A stretch of DNA of 64,000 nt from Herbidospora sakaeratensis (GTDB taxonomy: Bacteria; Actinomycetota; Actinomycetes; Streptosporangiales; Streptosporangiaceae), in contig NZ_BBXC01000012.1 in the NCBI RefSeq assembly GCF_001570525.1, positions 252,576 through 316,575 on the forward strand. Direction: 5' to 3'. Position numbers and translations under genes: made by a program. The notes beneath the pieces are model-generated. The model did not search any database, was not told where the DNA came from, and saw nothing but the letters and a program-made list of their open reading frames with translations. Positions 1 through 7,723 of this stretch are shown here, in pieces (the first letter of the stretch is position 1; each line of letters starts with the position of its first letter).

Positions 1-666
1 GAGCTGGGGGCGCGGCTGGTGGTGGCGTCCGTACAGGACTCGATCGACGCCGGCCGCGTGGTCGAGGAGACCGGGCGGCGCGCCTCGCGCAACCGGCTCC
101 AGACCACCACCCTCCTCGACGCGATCGAGGAGCACGAGTTCGACGCCGTGTTCGGCGGCGCGCGCCGCGACGAGGAGAAGGCCCGCGCCAAGGAGCGGGT
201 GTTCTCCTTCCGCGACGACTTCGGCCAGTGGGACCCGAAGAACCAGCGTCCCGAGCTCTGGAACCTCTACAACGCGAAGATCCGCAAGGGTGAGCACATC
301 CGGGTCTTCCCGCTGTCCAACTGGACCGAGCTCGACGTGTGGGACTACATCCGCCGCGAGGGCATCGAGATCCCGTCGATCTACTTCGCGCACACCCGCA
401 GCGTCTTCGAGCGCGACGGCATGCTGCTGCCCGACGCCGACGTGGTGCAGCGCGGCGACGACGAGCCGCTGTTCGAGTCGATGGTGCGTTACCGCACGGT
501 CGGCGACATGACCTGCACCGGCGCCGTCTCGTCGAGCGCGGCCACGGTCGACGAGATCATCGCCGAGATCGCCGCCACCCGGATCACCGAGCGCGGCGCG
601 ACCCGCGCCGACGACCGCGCGTCCGAGGCCGCCATGGAGGACCGCAAGAAGGAAGGCTACTTCTAA
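1..666 (+). CDS. cysD: Sulfate adenylyltransferase subunit 2 (3' part; runs off the left edge)
   Basis: This is the C-terminal part of CysD, which with the GTPase CysN makes adenosine 5'-phosphosulfate (APS) from ATP and sulfate. The frame is open from base 1, so the true start lies outside the window; about 221 residues are visible. Family-typical stretches include FGGARRDEEKARAKER, which lies in the ATP-pyrophosphatase-type core, and the motif NWTELDVWDYI. The C-terminus GYF is usual for the family. The stop TAA (664-666) shares one base with the ATG of cysN, so the two are translationally coupled. With three sulfotransferases and an APS kinase nearby, the APS made here may feed PAPS for sulfation as well as assimilation. 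The identification rests on strong family resemblance. Confidence 0.96.
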   Translation, partial: ELGARLVVASVQDSIDAGRVVEETGRRASRNRLQTTTLLDAIEEHEFDAVFGGARRDEEKARAKERVFSFRDDFGQWDPKNQRPELWNLYNAKIRKGEHIRVFPLSNWTELDVWDYIRREGIEIPSIYFAHTRSVFERDGMLLPDADVVQRGDDEPLFESMVRYRTVGDMTCTGAVSSSAATVDEIIAEIAATRITERGATRADDRASEAAMEDRKKEGYF

Positions 667-1910
667 TGGACATCCTTCGTTTCGCGACGGCGGGCAGTGT
701 CGACGACGGGAAGTCCACCCTGATCGGCCGCCTCCTGTTCGACTCCAAGGCGATCTTCGAAGACCAGCTCGAAGCGGTCGAGCGCACCAGCCGCGACCGG
801 GGCACCGAATACACCGACCTGTCGCTGCTGACCGACGGCCTGCGCGCCGAGCGCGAGCAGGGCATCACGATCGACGTGGCCTACCGCTACTTCGCCACGC
901 CGAAGCGGAAGTTCATCATCGCCGACACCCCGGGCCACATCCAGTACACCCGGAACATGGTGACCGGCGCCTCGACCGCCGACCTGGCCATCATCCTGAT
1001 CGACGCGCGCAAGGGCGTGCTGGAGCAGTCGCGCCGCCACGCGTTCCTGACGACGCTGCTGCGGGTGCCCCACCTGGTGCTCGCGGTCAACAAGATGGAC
1101 CTGGTCGACTACTCCGAGGAGCGGTTCGAGGAGATCCGTGAGGAGTTCACTCAGTTCGCGTCGAAGCTGAACGCGAGCGACCTGACCTTCATCCCGATCT
1201 CCGCGCTCCACGGCGACAACGTGGTCTCGCGTTCCGAGAGCATGCCCTGGTACCAGGGCCCGTCGCTGCTCCACCACCTGGAGCACGTGCACATCGCCTC
1301 CGACCGCAACCTGGTCGACGTGCGCTTCCCGGTCCAGTACGTCATCCGCCCCCACAAGACCGAGTTCCACGACTACCGGGGTTACGCCGGTCAGGTCGCG
1401 GGCGGCGTGCTGAAGCCGGGCGACGACGTCATGCACCTGCCGTCGGGCCTGACCACGAAGATCGCCTCGATCGACACCTTCGACGGCCCGGTCACCGAGG
1501 CGTTCCCGCCCATGTCGGTGACCCTGCGCCTCGAAGACGACATCGACATCTCACGTGGCGACATGATCTGCCGGCCGAACAACCAGCCGCAGGTCGCGCA
1601 GGAGGTCGACGCGATGATCTGCTGGATGGCCGACACCGTCAAGCTCAGCCCCCGGGCCAAGCTGACCATCAAGCACACCACCCGCACCGCCCGCGCGCTG
1701 GTGAAAGACCTCCACTACCGGCTCGACGTCAACACCCTCCACCGCGACGAGACCGCCACGAGCCTGTCGCTCAACGAGATCGGCCGGGTGTCGCTGCGCA
1801 TCACCCAGCCGCTGTTCGTCGACGACTACGCCCGCAACCGGCAGACCGGCGGGTTCATCCTCATCGACGAGGCCACCAACGGCACCGTCGGCGCGGGCAT
1901 GATCCTCTAA
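666..1910 (+). CDS. cysN: Sulfate adenylyltransferase subunit 1 (GTPase)
   Basis: CysN is an EF-Tu-like GTPase that drives APS synthesis by CysD. I place the start at the ATG overlapping the cysD stop; 414 residues follow. The G domain shows the P-loop GSVDDGKST (about residues 10-18), the G3 motif DTPGH and the G4 motif NKMD, followed by the beta-barrel domains. The length matches a stand-alone CysN. There is no CysC domain at the C-terminus, so this is not a CysNC fusion; the APS kinase is a separate gene at 12251-13459. The gap of about 97 bases to the next gene may hold a promoter, but I see no clear terminator. Confidence 0.97.
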   Translation: MDILRFATAGSVDDGKSTLIGRLLFDSKAIFEDQLEAVERTSRDRGTEYTDLSLLTDGLRAEREQGITIDVAYRYFATPKRKFIIADTPGHIQYTRNMVTGASTADLAIILIDARKGVLEQSRRHAFLTTLLRVPHLVLAVNKMDLVDYSEERFEEIREEFTQFASKLNASDLTFIPISALHGDNVVSRSESMPWYQGPSLLHHLEHVHIASDRNLVDVRFPVQYVIRPHKTEFHDYRGYAGQVAGGVLKPGDDVMHLPSGLTTKIASIDTFDGPVTEAFPPMSVTLRLEDDIDISRGDMICRPNNQPQVAQEVDAMICWMADTVKLSPRAKLTIKHTTRTARALVKDLHYRLDVNTLHRDETATSLSLNEIGRVSLRITQPLFVDDYARNRQTGGFILIDEATNGTVGAGMIL

Positions 1911-2007
1911 ACCCGGGCCTAGGTAGATCCTTGGCCGTTCGGTGAACGCTTAGTTACTCTCCGCTGTAGCGTCAGCACGTTCCGTATCCACTTCGGGGGT
2001 CGTGCAC

Positions 2008-2919
2008 GTGTCTGACGCTCAGCCGATGATCTTTGTTGGAGGGCTGGGGCGCAGCGGGACGACGCTGCTGGAGCGCCTTCTCGGGGAGCTTCCCGGTGTC
2101 GCGCCGCTCGGCGAGGTCGTCCATCTGTGGCACCGGGGGGTGCGCGCCAACGAGCCGTGCGGTTGCGGGCGGCCGTTCGCGCAGTGCCGCTTCTGGCACG
2201 AGGTCGGCGACCGCGCCTTCGGGGGCTGGCGGCCGGCCAAGGCCGACCGGCTGCTCGAACTGCGCCACAAGGTCGACCGCACCCGCCGCGTGCCGGTGTT
2301 CGTGCTGGGCCTGATCAGCCGAGAGGCCCAGCTGACCGAGTACGTCGCCGCGTATCACCGCATCTACGCGGCGGCGGCCGAGGTCGTGCGCGGCCAGGTC
2401 GTCATCGACTCGAGCAAGCACGCCTCGCTGGCCTACTGCCTGTCGGCCATCCTCGACCTGACGGTCGTCCACGTCGTGCGCGATCCGCGCGCGGTGGCCG
2501 CGTCGTGGCGGCGCAAGGTCGCGCGGCCGGAAGACGGCCGGCCGATGGCCCGGTGGTCGCCCGTGCGCACCGCCGTCCACTGGTTCGTGCAGAACCTCGC
2601 CTACGAGGTGCTGCGCGGCAAGGGCGTGCCCATCGTCCGGGTCCACTACGAAGACCTCGTCGAACAGCCAGCCGACACGCTGCGCGTGCTGGCCGGCAAG
2701 CTCGGGCTGCCCGCCGACCACGAGGCGCTCGCCTTCATCACGGGCCGCACCGCCCGGCTGGGCGTCGCCCACACCGTCTCGGGCAACCCGATGCGCTTCC
2801 ACGTCGGCCGTGTGCGCTTCCGCGACCGGCGCCCCGACCTGCCCTTCCCCCATCGCTGGGCGGTCACGGCGCTGACTCTCCCCCTTCTTCTCTGGTACGG
2901 CTACCGCCTCAATTACTGA
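2008..2919 (+). CDS. PAPS-dependent sulfotransferase family protein (copy 1)
   Basis: This predicted cytosolic enzyme should transfer sulfate from PAPS to a hydroxyl acceptor. The 5'-phosphosulfate-binding loop GGLGRSGTT is at the N-terminus and a 3'-phosphate-binding motif RDPRAVAASWRRK lies about halfway along. A cysteine-rich stretch PCGCGRPFAQC near residue 55 is seen in a subset of bacterial sulfotransferases. GTG at 2002 and GTG at 2008 are both in frame; I prefer 2008 because GGGGGT ends about 7 bases upstream. It lies on the same strand as cysDN, 21 bases before the family 2 glycosyltransferase, suggesting co-transcription of APS synthesis, sulfation and glycan assembly. The acceptor is unknown. 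Confidence 0.85.
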   Translation: MSDAQPMIFVGGLGRSGTTLLERLLGELPGVAPLGEVVHLWHRGVRANEPCGCGRPFAQCRFWHEVGDRAFGGWRPAKADRLLELRHKVDRTRRVPVFVLGLISREAQLTEYVAAYHRIYAAAAEVVRGQVVIDSSKHASLAYCLSAILDLTVVHVVRDPRAVAASWRRKVARPEDGRPMARWSPVRTAVHWFVQNLAYEVLRGKGVPIVRVHYEDLVEQPADTLRVLAGKLGLPADHEALAFITGRTARLGVAHTVSGNPMRFHVGRVRFRDRRPDLPFPHRWAVTALTLPLLLWYGYRLNY

Positions 2920-2940
2920 ACTCCCGATCGGAGGCCAACG

Positions 2941-3804
2941 ATGACCTCGACCGTCGGCGTCGTCATCCCCACCCGTGGTGACCGTCCCCTGCGAGCGACG
3001 ATCGATGGCGTGCTCGCCAACCGCCCGGCCGCCGTCGTGGTCGTCGTCGACGGGGCGCCGTTAGATTCGGTCGACGACGACCGCGTGAAGGTGCTGCCCA
3101 ACTGCCTCAGCCCGGGGCTGCCGGGGGCGCGCAACACCGGCACGGCGGCGCTCGACACCGATCTGGTGGCCTTCTGCGACGACGACGACGTGTGGCTGCC
3201 CGGCAAACTCGACGCCCAGGTCGACCTGCTCCGGCGTACCGGGGCCGAGTTCGCCAGCTGCGGCATCGAGGTCGAATACGGCTCGCGCCGGGTCACCCGG
3301 CTGGCCGGGGCCGACGAGATCACCGCCGCCGACCTGACCCGGTCGCGGATGGTGATGGTGCACGCGTCCACCTACCTCTTCCGGCGCGGCGCGTTGTGGG
3401 TCGACGAGAGCGCGCCGGCCGGCCAGAACGAAGACTGGGACCTGGCCCTGCGCGCCGCCAAGCGCCGGCCGATCGTGCACGTCGACCGGCCGCTCGTGCG
3501 GGTGCGGTGGGGCCGGTCCCACTACGCGACCCGCTGGGCCGACCGCATCAGCGGCCTCGAATGGATGCTGGCCCGCCATCCCGAGATCGCCGACGACGCC
3601 CGGGGCGCCGCCCGCGTCTACGGGCAGCTGGCCTTCCACCACGCCGCGCTTGGGCGGCGCAAGGAGGCCCGGCGGTTCGCCCGGCTCGCCTTCCACTCGC
3701 GGCACCGGGAGCCCCGGGCGGCGCTGGCGCTGGCCGTGGCGGCCGGGCTCGTCTCCGCGCCGGCCGTGTTGAGCGCGCTGCATACCCGCGGCCACGGAAT
3801 CTGA
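2941..3804 (+). CDS. Family 2 glycosyltransferase (GT-A fold)
   Basis: The 287-residue protein opens with VGVVIPTRGD, the typical first strand of GT2 enzymes. A DXD-type metal/nucleotide-sugar motif (CDDDDVW) lies at residues 79-85 and a NEDWDLALRA segment fits the acceptor/base region. No membrane segments are evident, so it is likely cytoplasmic or membrane-associated and adds one sugar to a lipid-linked repeat unit. The ATG follows a GGAGG at 2931-2935. Its stop overlaps the ATG of the WecG-like gene. Codon 41 is TTA (3061-3063), a very rare codon here, so UUA-decoding tRNA supply could limit its translation. Donor and acceptor sugars cannot be told. Confidence 0.85.
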   Translation: MTSTVGVVIPTRGDRPLRATIDGVLANRPAAVVVVVDGAPLDSVDDDRVKVLPNCLSPGLPGARNTGTAALDTDLVAFCDDDDVWLPGKLDAQVDLLRRTGAEFASCGIEVEYGSRRVTRLAGADEITAADLTRSRMVMVHASTYLFRRGALWVDESAPAGQNEDWDLALRAAKRRPIVHVDRPLVRVRWGRSHYATRWADRISGLEWMLARHPEIADDARGAARVYGQLAFHHAALGRRKEARRFARLAFHSRHREPRAALALAVAAGLVSAPAVLSALHTRGHGI

Positions 3805-4592
3805 TGCGCACGCGTATCGTCGCGCCGCCCAAACGGCGGCGCGTCTCCGTGGGAGGGGTGGTCGTCGACCGGCTGACCGAGATCGAGGTGGTCGACCGGG
3901 TGATCGGGGCGATCCGGCGTGGGTCGGGCGGGCACCTGGTGACGCCCAACGTCGACATCTGCCGGGCGTGCGCGCGCGACCCCGCGCTGCGCGCCCTGGT
4001 GCTGCGGGCCACCATCGCGGTCGCCGACGGGATGCCGCTGGTGTGGGCGGCCCGGCTGCTCGGCAAACCGGTGCCGGCCCGGATCACCGGGGCCGACCTG
4101 ATCTGGTCGCTCTCGGAGGCGGCCGCCTTCTACCGGGTGCCCATCTACCTGCTGGGCGGGCCGCCCGGGGTGGGCGACCGGGCCGCCCGCGCGCTGTGCG
4201 AGCGGTATCCCGGGTTGCCGATCGCCGGGGTCGACGCGCCGCCGTGGGGGTTCGAGGAGGACGCCGAGCAGTTCGCCGCCATGCGCGACGCGTTGACGTC
4301 GGCGCGTCCGTTGCTGGTGTTCGTCGGGCTCGGCTTCCCCAAGCAGGAACTGCTGATCGAGCGGCTGCGGGGCGACCTGCCCGAGACGTGGTTCGTCGGC
4401 TGCGGGTCGGCCATCGCGTTCGCCGGGGGCGCCGTGGTGCGCGCGCCGGTCTGGATGCGCGACCGCGGGCTGGAGTGGCTGTTCCGGCTGCTCAGCGAGC
4501 CGACGCGGCTGGCCAGGCGCTATCTCGTCGACGACCTGCCGTTCGCGGTGCGGTTGCTGACGGTGTGCGCGGTGCGGCGGCTCTTCACCTGA
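3804..4592 (+). CDS. WecG/TagA/CpsF-family glycosyltransferase
   Basis: This 262-residue protein resembles enzymes that add N-acetylmannosamine (WecG, TagA) or another hexose to an undecaprenyl-linked sugar. Visible family blocks are TPNVDICRA, the VADGMPLVWAARLLG region containing the conserved aspartate, and ITGADLIWSL, with VGLGFPKQELLIE in the C-terminal half. It starts at the ATG overlapping the GT2 stop (ATGA). It is the last gene of the plus-strand run and ends at a palindrome shared with the convergent sulfotransferase. A membrane-bound glycan is therefore being assembled on a lipid carrier. The sugar specificity cannot be inferred. Confidence 0.9.
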   Translation: MRTRIVAPPKRRRVSVGGVVVDRLTEIEVVDRVIGAIRRGSGGHLVTPNVDICRACARDPALRALVLRATIAVADGMPLVWAARLLGKPVPARITGADLIWSLSEAAAFYRVPIYLLGGPPGVGDRAARALCERYPGLPIAGVDAPPWGFEEDAEQFAAMRDALTSARPLLVFVGLGFPKQELLIERLRGDLPETWFVGCGSAIAFAGGAVVRAPVWMRDRGLEWLFRLLSEPTRLARRYLVDDLPFAVRLLTVCAVRRLFT

Positions 4593-5439
4593 GGGTCAGC
4601 CGGCTGACCCTCTCGGCGTCGGCGGCGGACAGGCGCGACCTGGCCGCCGCCGTTCTGCTGTCGGTGGGGCGGAAGGCCGTCTTCGAGACGCCCCGCCAGG
4701 CGAAGCCCGCGTCCTGGGCCGGGCCGGTGCACGAGCGGGTGATCGTGGCGGCCGAGCGGTCGGTCCAGGGGATGCCGCACCATTCGTACAGGCTGCGGAA
4801 AACGAAGTGCGGATCGGCGGCCAGCGCCTCGTAGGAGACCACCCGGATGTTGGGGTGGCGCATCTGGAGCACCGACTCGTGGGCCGCCTTCCAGAGGGCG
4901 GCCACTTTCTCCAGCCGGTCCCGGGTGTCGGCCAGCTTCGCCACGTGCGGGTGGTCGCGCAGCAGGAGCGGCTGACGCAGCAGGTCGCGGGGGTGCACGG
5001 TCCAGCCGAGATGGTCCCAGCTGCCGGCGAACGTGACCGGGTCGCGGACCAGGATGATCACTCGGCAGTCGAGCCGGTCGGCGAACCACTCGGCCGACCA
5101 GAGCGCGAACGGGTCGTCGAGGAGGGCCCTGCGGCCGGTCAGGCGGCCGTGGGTGAACGCCGTCGCGTATTTCAGGTAGCGGGCCGGGGACGGCGGCCAG
5201 GGGAGTTCGGCGTGCCAGCGGAACCGCAGGCGCAGCGTGTCGTGAAACGGCTTGAGCCAGGCCGCCTCGTTGTCGCGGCAGATGTACTGGAACCGGTGCT
5301 CGACCCGCGCGTTCAGCACGCCTCTATATGGGCGTTCGGGGTTGAGCGGCTCGTTGACGTAGACGAGCTCGCCCGAGGCGCAGAGCATACGACCGGCCCA
5401 CGAGGTGCCGCTGCGGGGCAGTCCGGTGACGAGGATCAT
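4585..5439 (-). CDS. Sulfotransferase family protein (copy 2)
   Basis: The 284-residue protein begins MILVTGLPRSGTSW, which carries the PAPS 5'-phosphosulfate loop (residues 6-13). IILVRDPVTFAGSWDHLGW forms the 3'-phosphate-binding region, so a sulfotransferase role is well supported. The ATG at 5439 overlaps the stop of the upstream flippase gene (ATGA), so it is the last gene of the six-gene minus-strand operon. Its last bases overlap the WecG-like gene and the palindrome. It differs clearly from copies 1 and 3 in the loop sequence and spacing, so the three enzymes are not recent duplicates and probably act on different positions or substrates. Confidence 0.85.
   Translation of the reverse strand: MILVTGLPRSGTSWAGRMLCASGELVYVNEPLNPERPYRGVLNARVEHRFQYICRDNEAAWLKPFHDTLRLRFRWHAELPWPPSPARYLKYATAFTHGRLTGRRALLDDPFALWSAEWFADRLDCRVIILVRDPVTFAGSWDHLGWTVHPRDLLRQPLLLRDHPHVAKLADTRDRLEKVAALWKAAHESVLQMRHPNIRVVSYEALAADPHFVFRSLYEWCGIPWTDRSAATITRSCTGPAQDAGFAWRGVSKTAFRPTDSRTAAARSRLSAADAERVSRLTLR
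4591..4612. terminator. Perfect 22-bp palindrome between convergent operons
   Basis: The sequence reads GAGGGTCAGCC followed directly by its exact reverse complement, with no spacer. It begins inside the stop codon of the WecG-like gene and lies at the 3' end of the convergent sulfotransferase gene. It can fold as a hairpin in RNA from either direction, so it is a likely bidirectional terminator. There is no U-tract. Confidence 0.6.
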
Positions 5440-6914
5440 GCCGTCGCCCTGGCGAGCTGGGTGAGCGGCAGCAGGTTCTTCACGAGCACCCCTCCCGCCC
5501 AGCCGAGCGCCGCGCCGAACGCGCCGTAGGCCGGGACCAGCACCAGATCGAGCCCGACCGTGACGGCCAGCGCGGCGGCGACGTTGCCGAGGCTGGCCCG
5601 GGTCCGCCCCGAGGCGATCATGACGATGTCGGCCATCCCGCACGCGGAGGCGACCATCATCGTGAGGGCCAGCACGATCGCGACGTCGGCCGCGTGTTCG
5701 TAGCCGTCCCCGAAGACACGCAGGATCTGCGGCGCGAAGACGGCGTAGCCGATCCAGAGAGGCCAGGTCAGGGCCATCTGGGTGCGCGCCGCCCGCCGAT
5801 GGAGGGCCCGCGCCGCAGCCGGCTCTCCCTGGGCGAACTTCCTGACCAGCTCCGCCTGTACGCCCTGCGCCAGCCCCTGCCCGACGAGCTGCCCGACCAC
5901 CTTGAAGCGCGTCGCGGCGACATAGAACGCGGCCTCGGCGGGCCCGGCCAGCAGCGCGACGATCACGACGTCGAGCCGCTGGAACACGGCCTGCAACGCG
6001 GCGGCGAGCGACCGGGGCGTGGTGTAGGCCCAGAACTCACGCCACGACACCCGGGTGCCGGTACCCCGCAGCCTGAGGGTGGCGATGATCGTCACCGGAA
6101 CCGCCGGGATTCCCCACGCGAGGATCAGCCAGGGGGCCGACAGCCCGGTGGCCAGCGCGCCACCCACGAGAAGAACCTGGCTGACCGGTTGCACCAGCCC
6201 ACTGAGCAGCAGCGTCTCCCGCATGCCTCCGGTGCCGCGGGTGGCGGCCACCAGAACATCGGCCACCACGACGAAGGGCAACACGAGGGCGAGCGCGGGC
6301 TCGGTGCCAGTAAGGATGACGGAGGTGACAAGCGCTCCGGCGACTACGGGAATCAGCGCCACCGCCAGGAGCGGCCGGGCTGCCGTTGTCCGGAAATTTC
6401 CGGATGACTCCCTGTCTGGAGGTGATGCGGGCAGCCCGCCGCCGGTTGTGCACTCAGCAGCGAAGAGGCCGCCGACCGTCTCGTTGGTTGCAGGGCGTTG
6501 GTCTGTGGGTTGGCGGACAGCGATGGCAGCGGGTCGATCCCGGTCGCCGACCCCGGCACTGCGGACCCCGGCACTGCGGACCCCGGCACTGCGGACCCCG
6601 GCACCGTCGGCCTCGGCAGCGAGCGGCTCTTCGGATGGTCGGCGGGCGCGGAAGTAAATCAGGCCGTTGCCCGTGTCGAGGCGCAGGACCCCTGCCAGCA
6701 TCAGCCCCAGCGTCGTCGTGGTGAAGAACACGCCCGCCTCCGCCGGGGGCAGCGCACGGGTGACCAGCAGGGTGACGGCGAACTGGGCGGCCGCGGTGGT
6801 GCCGGCTCCCGCCAGGCCCGCCAGCGACCTCAGGCCCGCCAGCGACCTCAGGCCCGCCAGCGACCTCAGGCCCGCCAGCGACCTCAGTCCCGCCGGCGAC
6901 CTCAGACGCGCCAT
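5436..6914 (-). CDS. Polysaccharide flippase (Wzx/MATE-like) with repeat insertions
   Basis: This 492-residue multi-spanning protein resembles oligosaccharide flippases: about 12 hydrophobic segments, with an N-terminal membrane block VTLLVTRALPPAEAGVFF typical of Wzx proteins. It should move a lipid-linked repeat unit across the membrane. The start is taken at 6914, which overlaps the 3' end of the upstream sulfotransferase gene. Two odd features are seen. The N-terminus has five copies of the hexapeptide LRSLAG, from an 18-bp tandem repeat (6814-6903). A hydrophilic insert of about 80 residues, including an AGVRS pentapeptide repeat from a 15-bp repeat (6551-6610), lies between early membrane segments. 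Both repeats preserve the frame, so copy number could vary without breaking the gene. Confidence 0.82.
   Translation of the reverse strand: MARLRSPAGLRSLAGLRSLAGLRSLAGLRSLAGLAGAGTTAAAQFAVTLLVTRALPPAEAGVFFTTTTLGLMLAGVLRLDTGNGLIYFRARRPSEEPLAAEADGAGVRSAGVRSAGVRSAGVGDRDRPAAIAVRQPTDQRPATNETVGGLFAAECTTGGGLPASPPDRESSGNFRTTAARPLLAVALIPVVAGALVTSVILTGTEPALALVLPFVVVADVLVAATRGTGGMRETLLLSGLVQPVSQVLLVGGALATGLSAPWLILAWGIPAVPVTIIATLRLRGTGTRVSWREFWAYTTPRSLAAALQAVFQRLDVVIVALLAGPAEAAFYVAATRFKVVGQLVGQGLAQGVQAELVRKFAQGEPAAARALHRRAARTQMALTWPLWIGYAVFAPQILRVFGDGYEHAADVAIVLALTMMVASACGMADIVMIASGRTRASLGNVAAALAVTVGLDLVLVPAYGAFGAALGWAGGVLVKNLLPLTQLARATA
6551..6610. repeat. 15-bp tandem repeat inside the flippase gene
   Basis: Three exact copies of CCCCGGCACTGCGGA (6551-6565, 6566-6580, 6581-6595) are followed by one degenerate copy. 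The unit is a multiple of three and encodes the pentapeptide AGVRS on the minus strand, in a hydrophilic insert of the flippase. Confidence 0.95.
6814..6903. repeat. 18-bp tandem repeat at the 5' end of the flippase gene
   Basis: Four exact copies of AGGCCCGCCAGCGACCTC (6814-6885) plus a fifth copy with two mismatches (6886-6903). Read on the minus strand it encodes LRSLAG repeats in the N-terminal extension before the first membrane segment. Confidence 0.95.
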
Positions 6915-7723
6915 GAAGGGGTCGCGTCGAGCCACGACAGCAGCAGGGCGTCCCACGGCAGGAAGTGCTCCGACAGGCGGGTGCGCAGAGCGCGGGGGAT
7001 CGGGGCGTGGGGGCGGGCGTTGTGGCGGTCGAAGACGGGGTCGGCCATCGGGGGGAGGCCGAGGAACGACAGCAGGTCGTCGTAGACGGGCATCGGGTCG
7101 GCGAAGAAGCGGCCGCTGTCGATGACCTTGACGCGGTCGCGGGCGATCACCGGTTCGAGGCGGGCGAGTTGTTCGGCGTAGCGGCCCCGGGCCAGGTAGG
7201 CGTGGTGGCGGTGGGCGTGGCTCGACGACAGCGGGGCCGCGCACAACCGGGCGCTCTCCCCGGCCAGGCGCTCGGGCTCCAGGTCGACCGCGCGGGCGAA
7301 CGACGGCTCCGACTCGAAACCCCGGGCCAGCTCGTGGGCGTGGGCGGAGACGGCGCGTTCGACCGGATCCCGGACCAGCACGATCAGCTTCACGTCCGGC
7401 AGGTCCCAGGCGATGCGGGGGCCGGCCAGCGGGTGGAACAGGTAGTAGGGCGACGACTCGAACGCCAGCAGGCCCGGCCGCCGCAGCGGGAAGTGGGCCC
7501 GATACCAGGCCAGGCCACGCCCGTAGGCCATGTCGAAGTAGTGCACGCCCTTGCGCAGCACCGGCTTGGCCACCATCGGGTGTTGCGACAACGCCCGGTA
7601 GAGGGAGGTCGTGCCGCACCGCTGCGCGCCCACGATGAGGAACGACGGGAGCATGCGGGCGCCCCCGGTGAGCCGCCCCGCCGTGATCGATACGGCGTGG
7701 GCGGTCGTCTTCAGCGCCTTCAC
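6902..7723 (-). CDS. Sulfotransferase family protein (copy 3)
   Basis: The 273-residue protein has the PAPS-binding loop IVGAQRCGTTSLYRAL near residue 30 and a 3'-phosphate-binding segment LIVLVRDPVERAVSAHAHE further on. This pattern matches sulfotransferases of the Sulfotransfer_1 type, including enzymes that sulfate glycans. The start is GTG at 7723, which overlaps the stop of the upstream kinase-like gene (GTGA). Its 3' end overlaps the flippase start by 13 bases, so the genes are tightly coupled. It is the second of three sulfotransferases within about 5.7 kb. The acceptor is unknown; a role in decorating the polysaccharide repeat unit is an inference from position. Confidence 0.87.
   Translation of the reverse strand: MKALKTTAHAVSITAGRLTGGARMLPSFLIVGAQRCGTTSLYRALSQHPMVAKPVLRKGVHYFDMAYGRGLAWYRAHFPLRRPGLLAFESSPYYLFHPLAGPRIAWDLPDVKLIVLVRDPVERAVSAHAHELARGFESEPSFARAVDLEPERLAGESARLCAAPLSSSHAHRHHAYLARGRYAEQLARLEPVIARDRVKVIDSGRFFADPMPVYDDLLSFLGLPPMADPVFDRHNARPHAPIPRALRTRLSEHFLPWDALLLSWLDATPSWRV

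Noticed and set aside
6814-6903. Possible CRISPR-like array
   Set aside because: The copies are directly adjacent with no spacers and encode part of the flippase.
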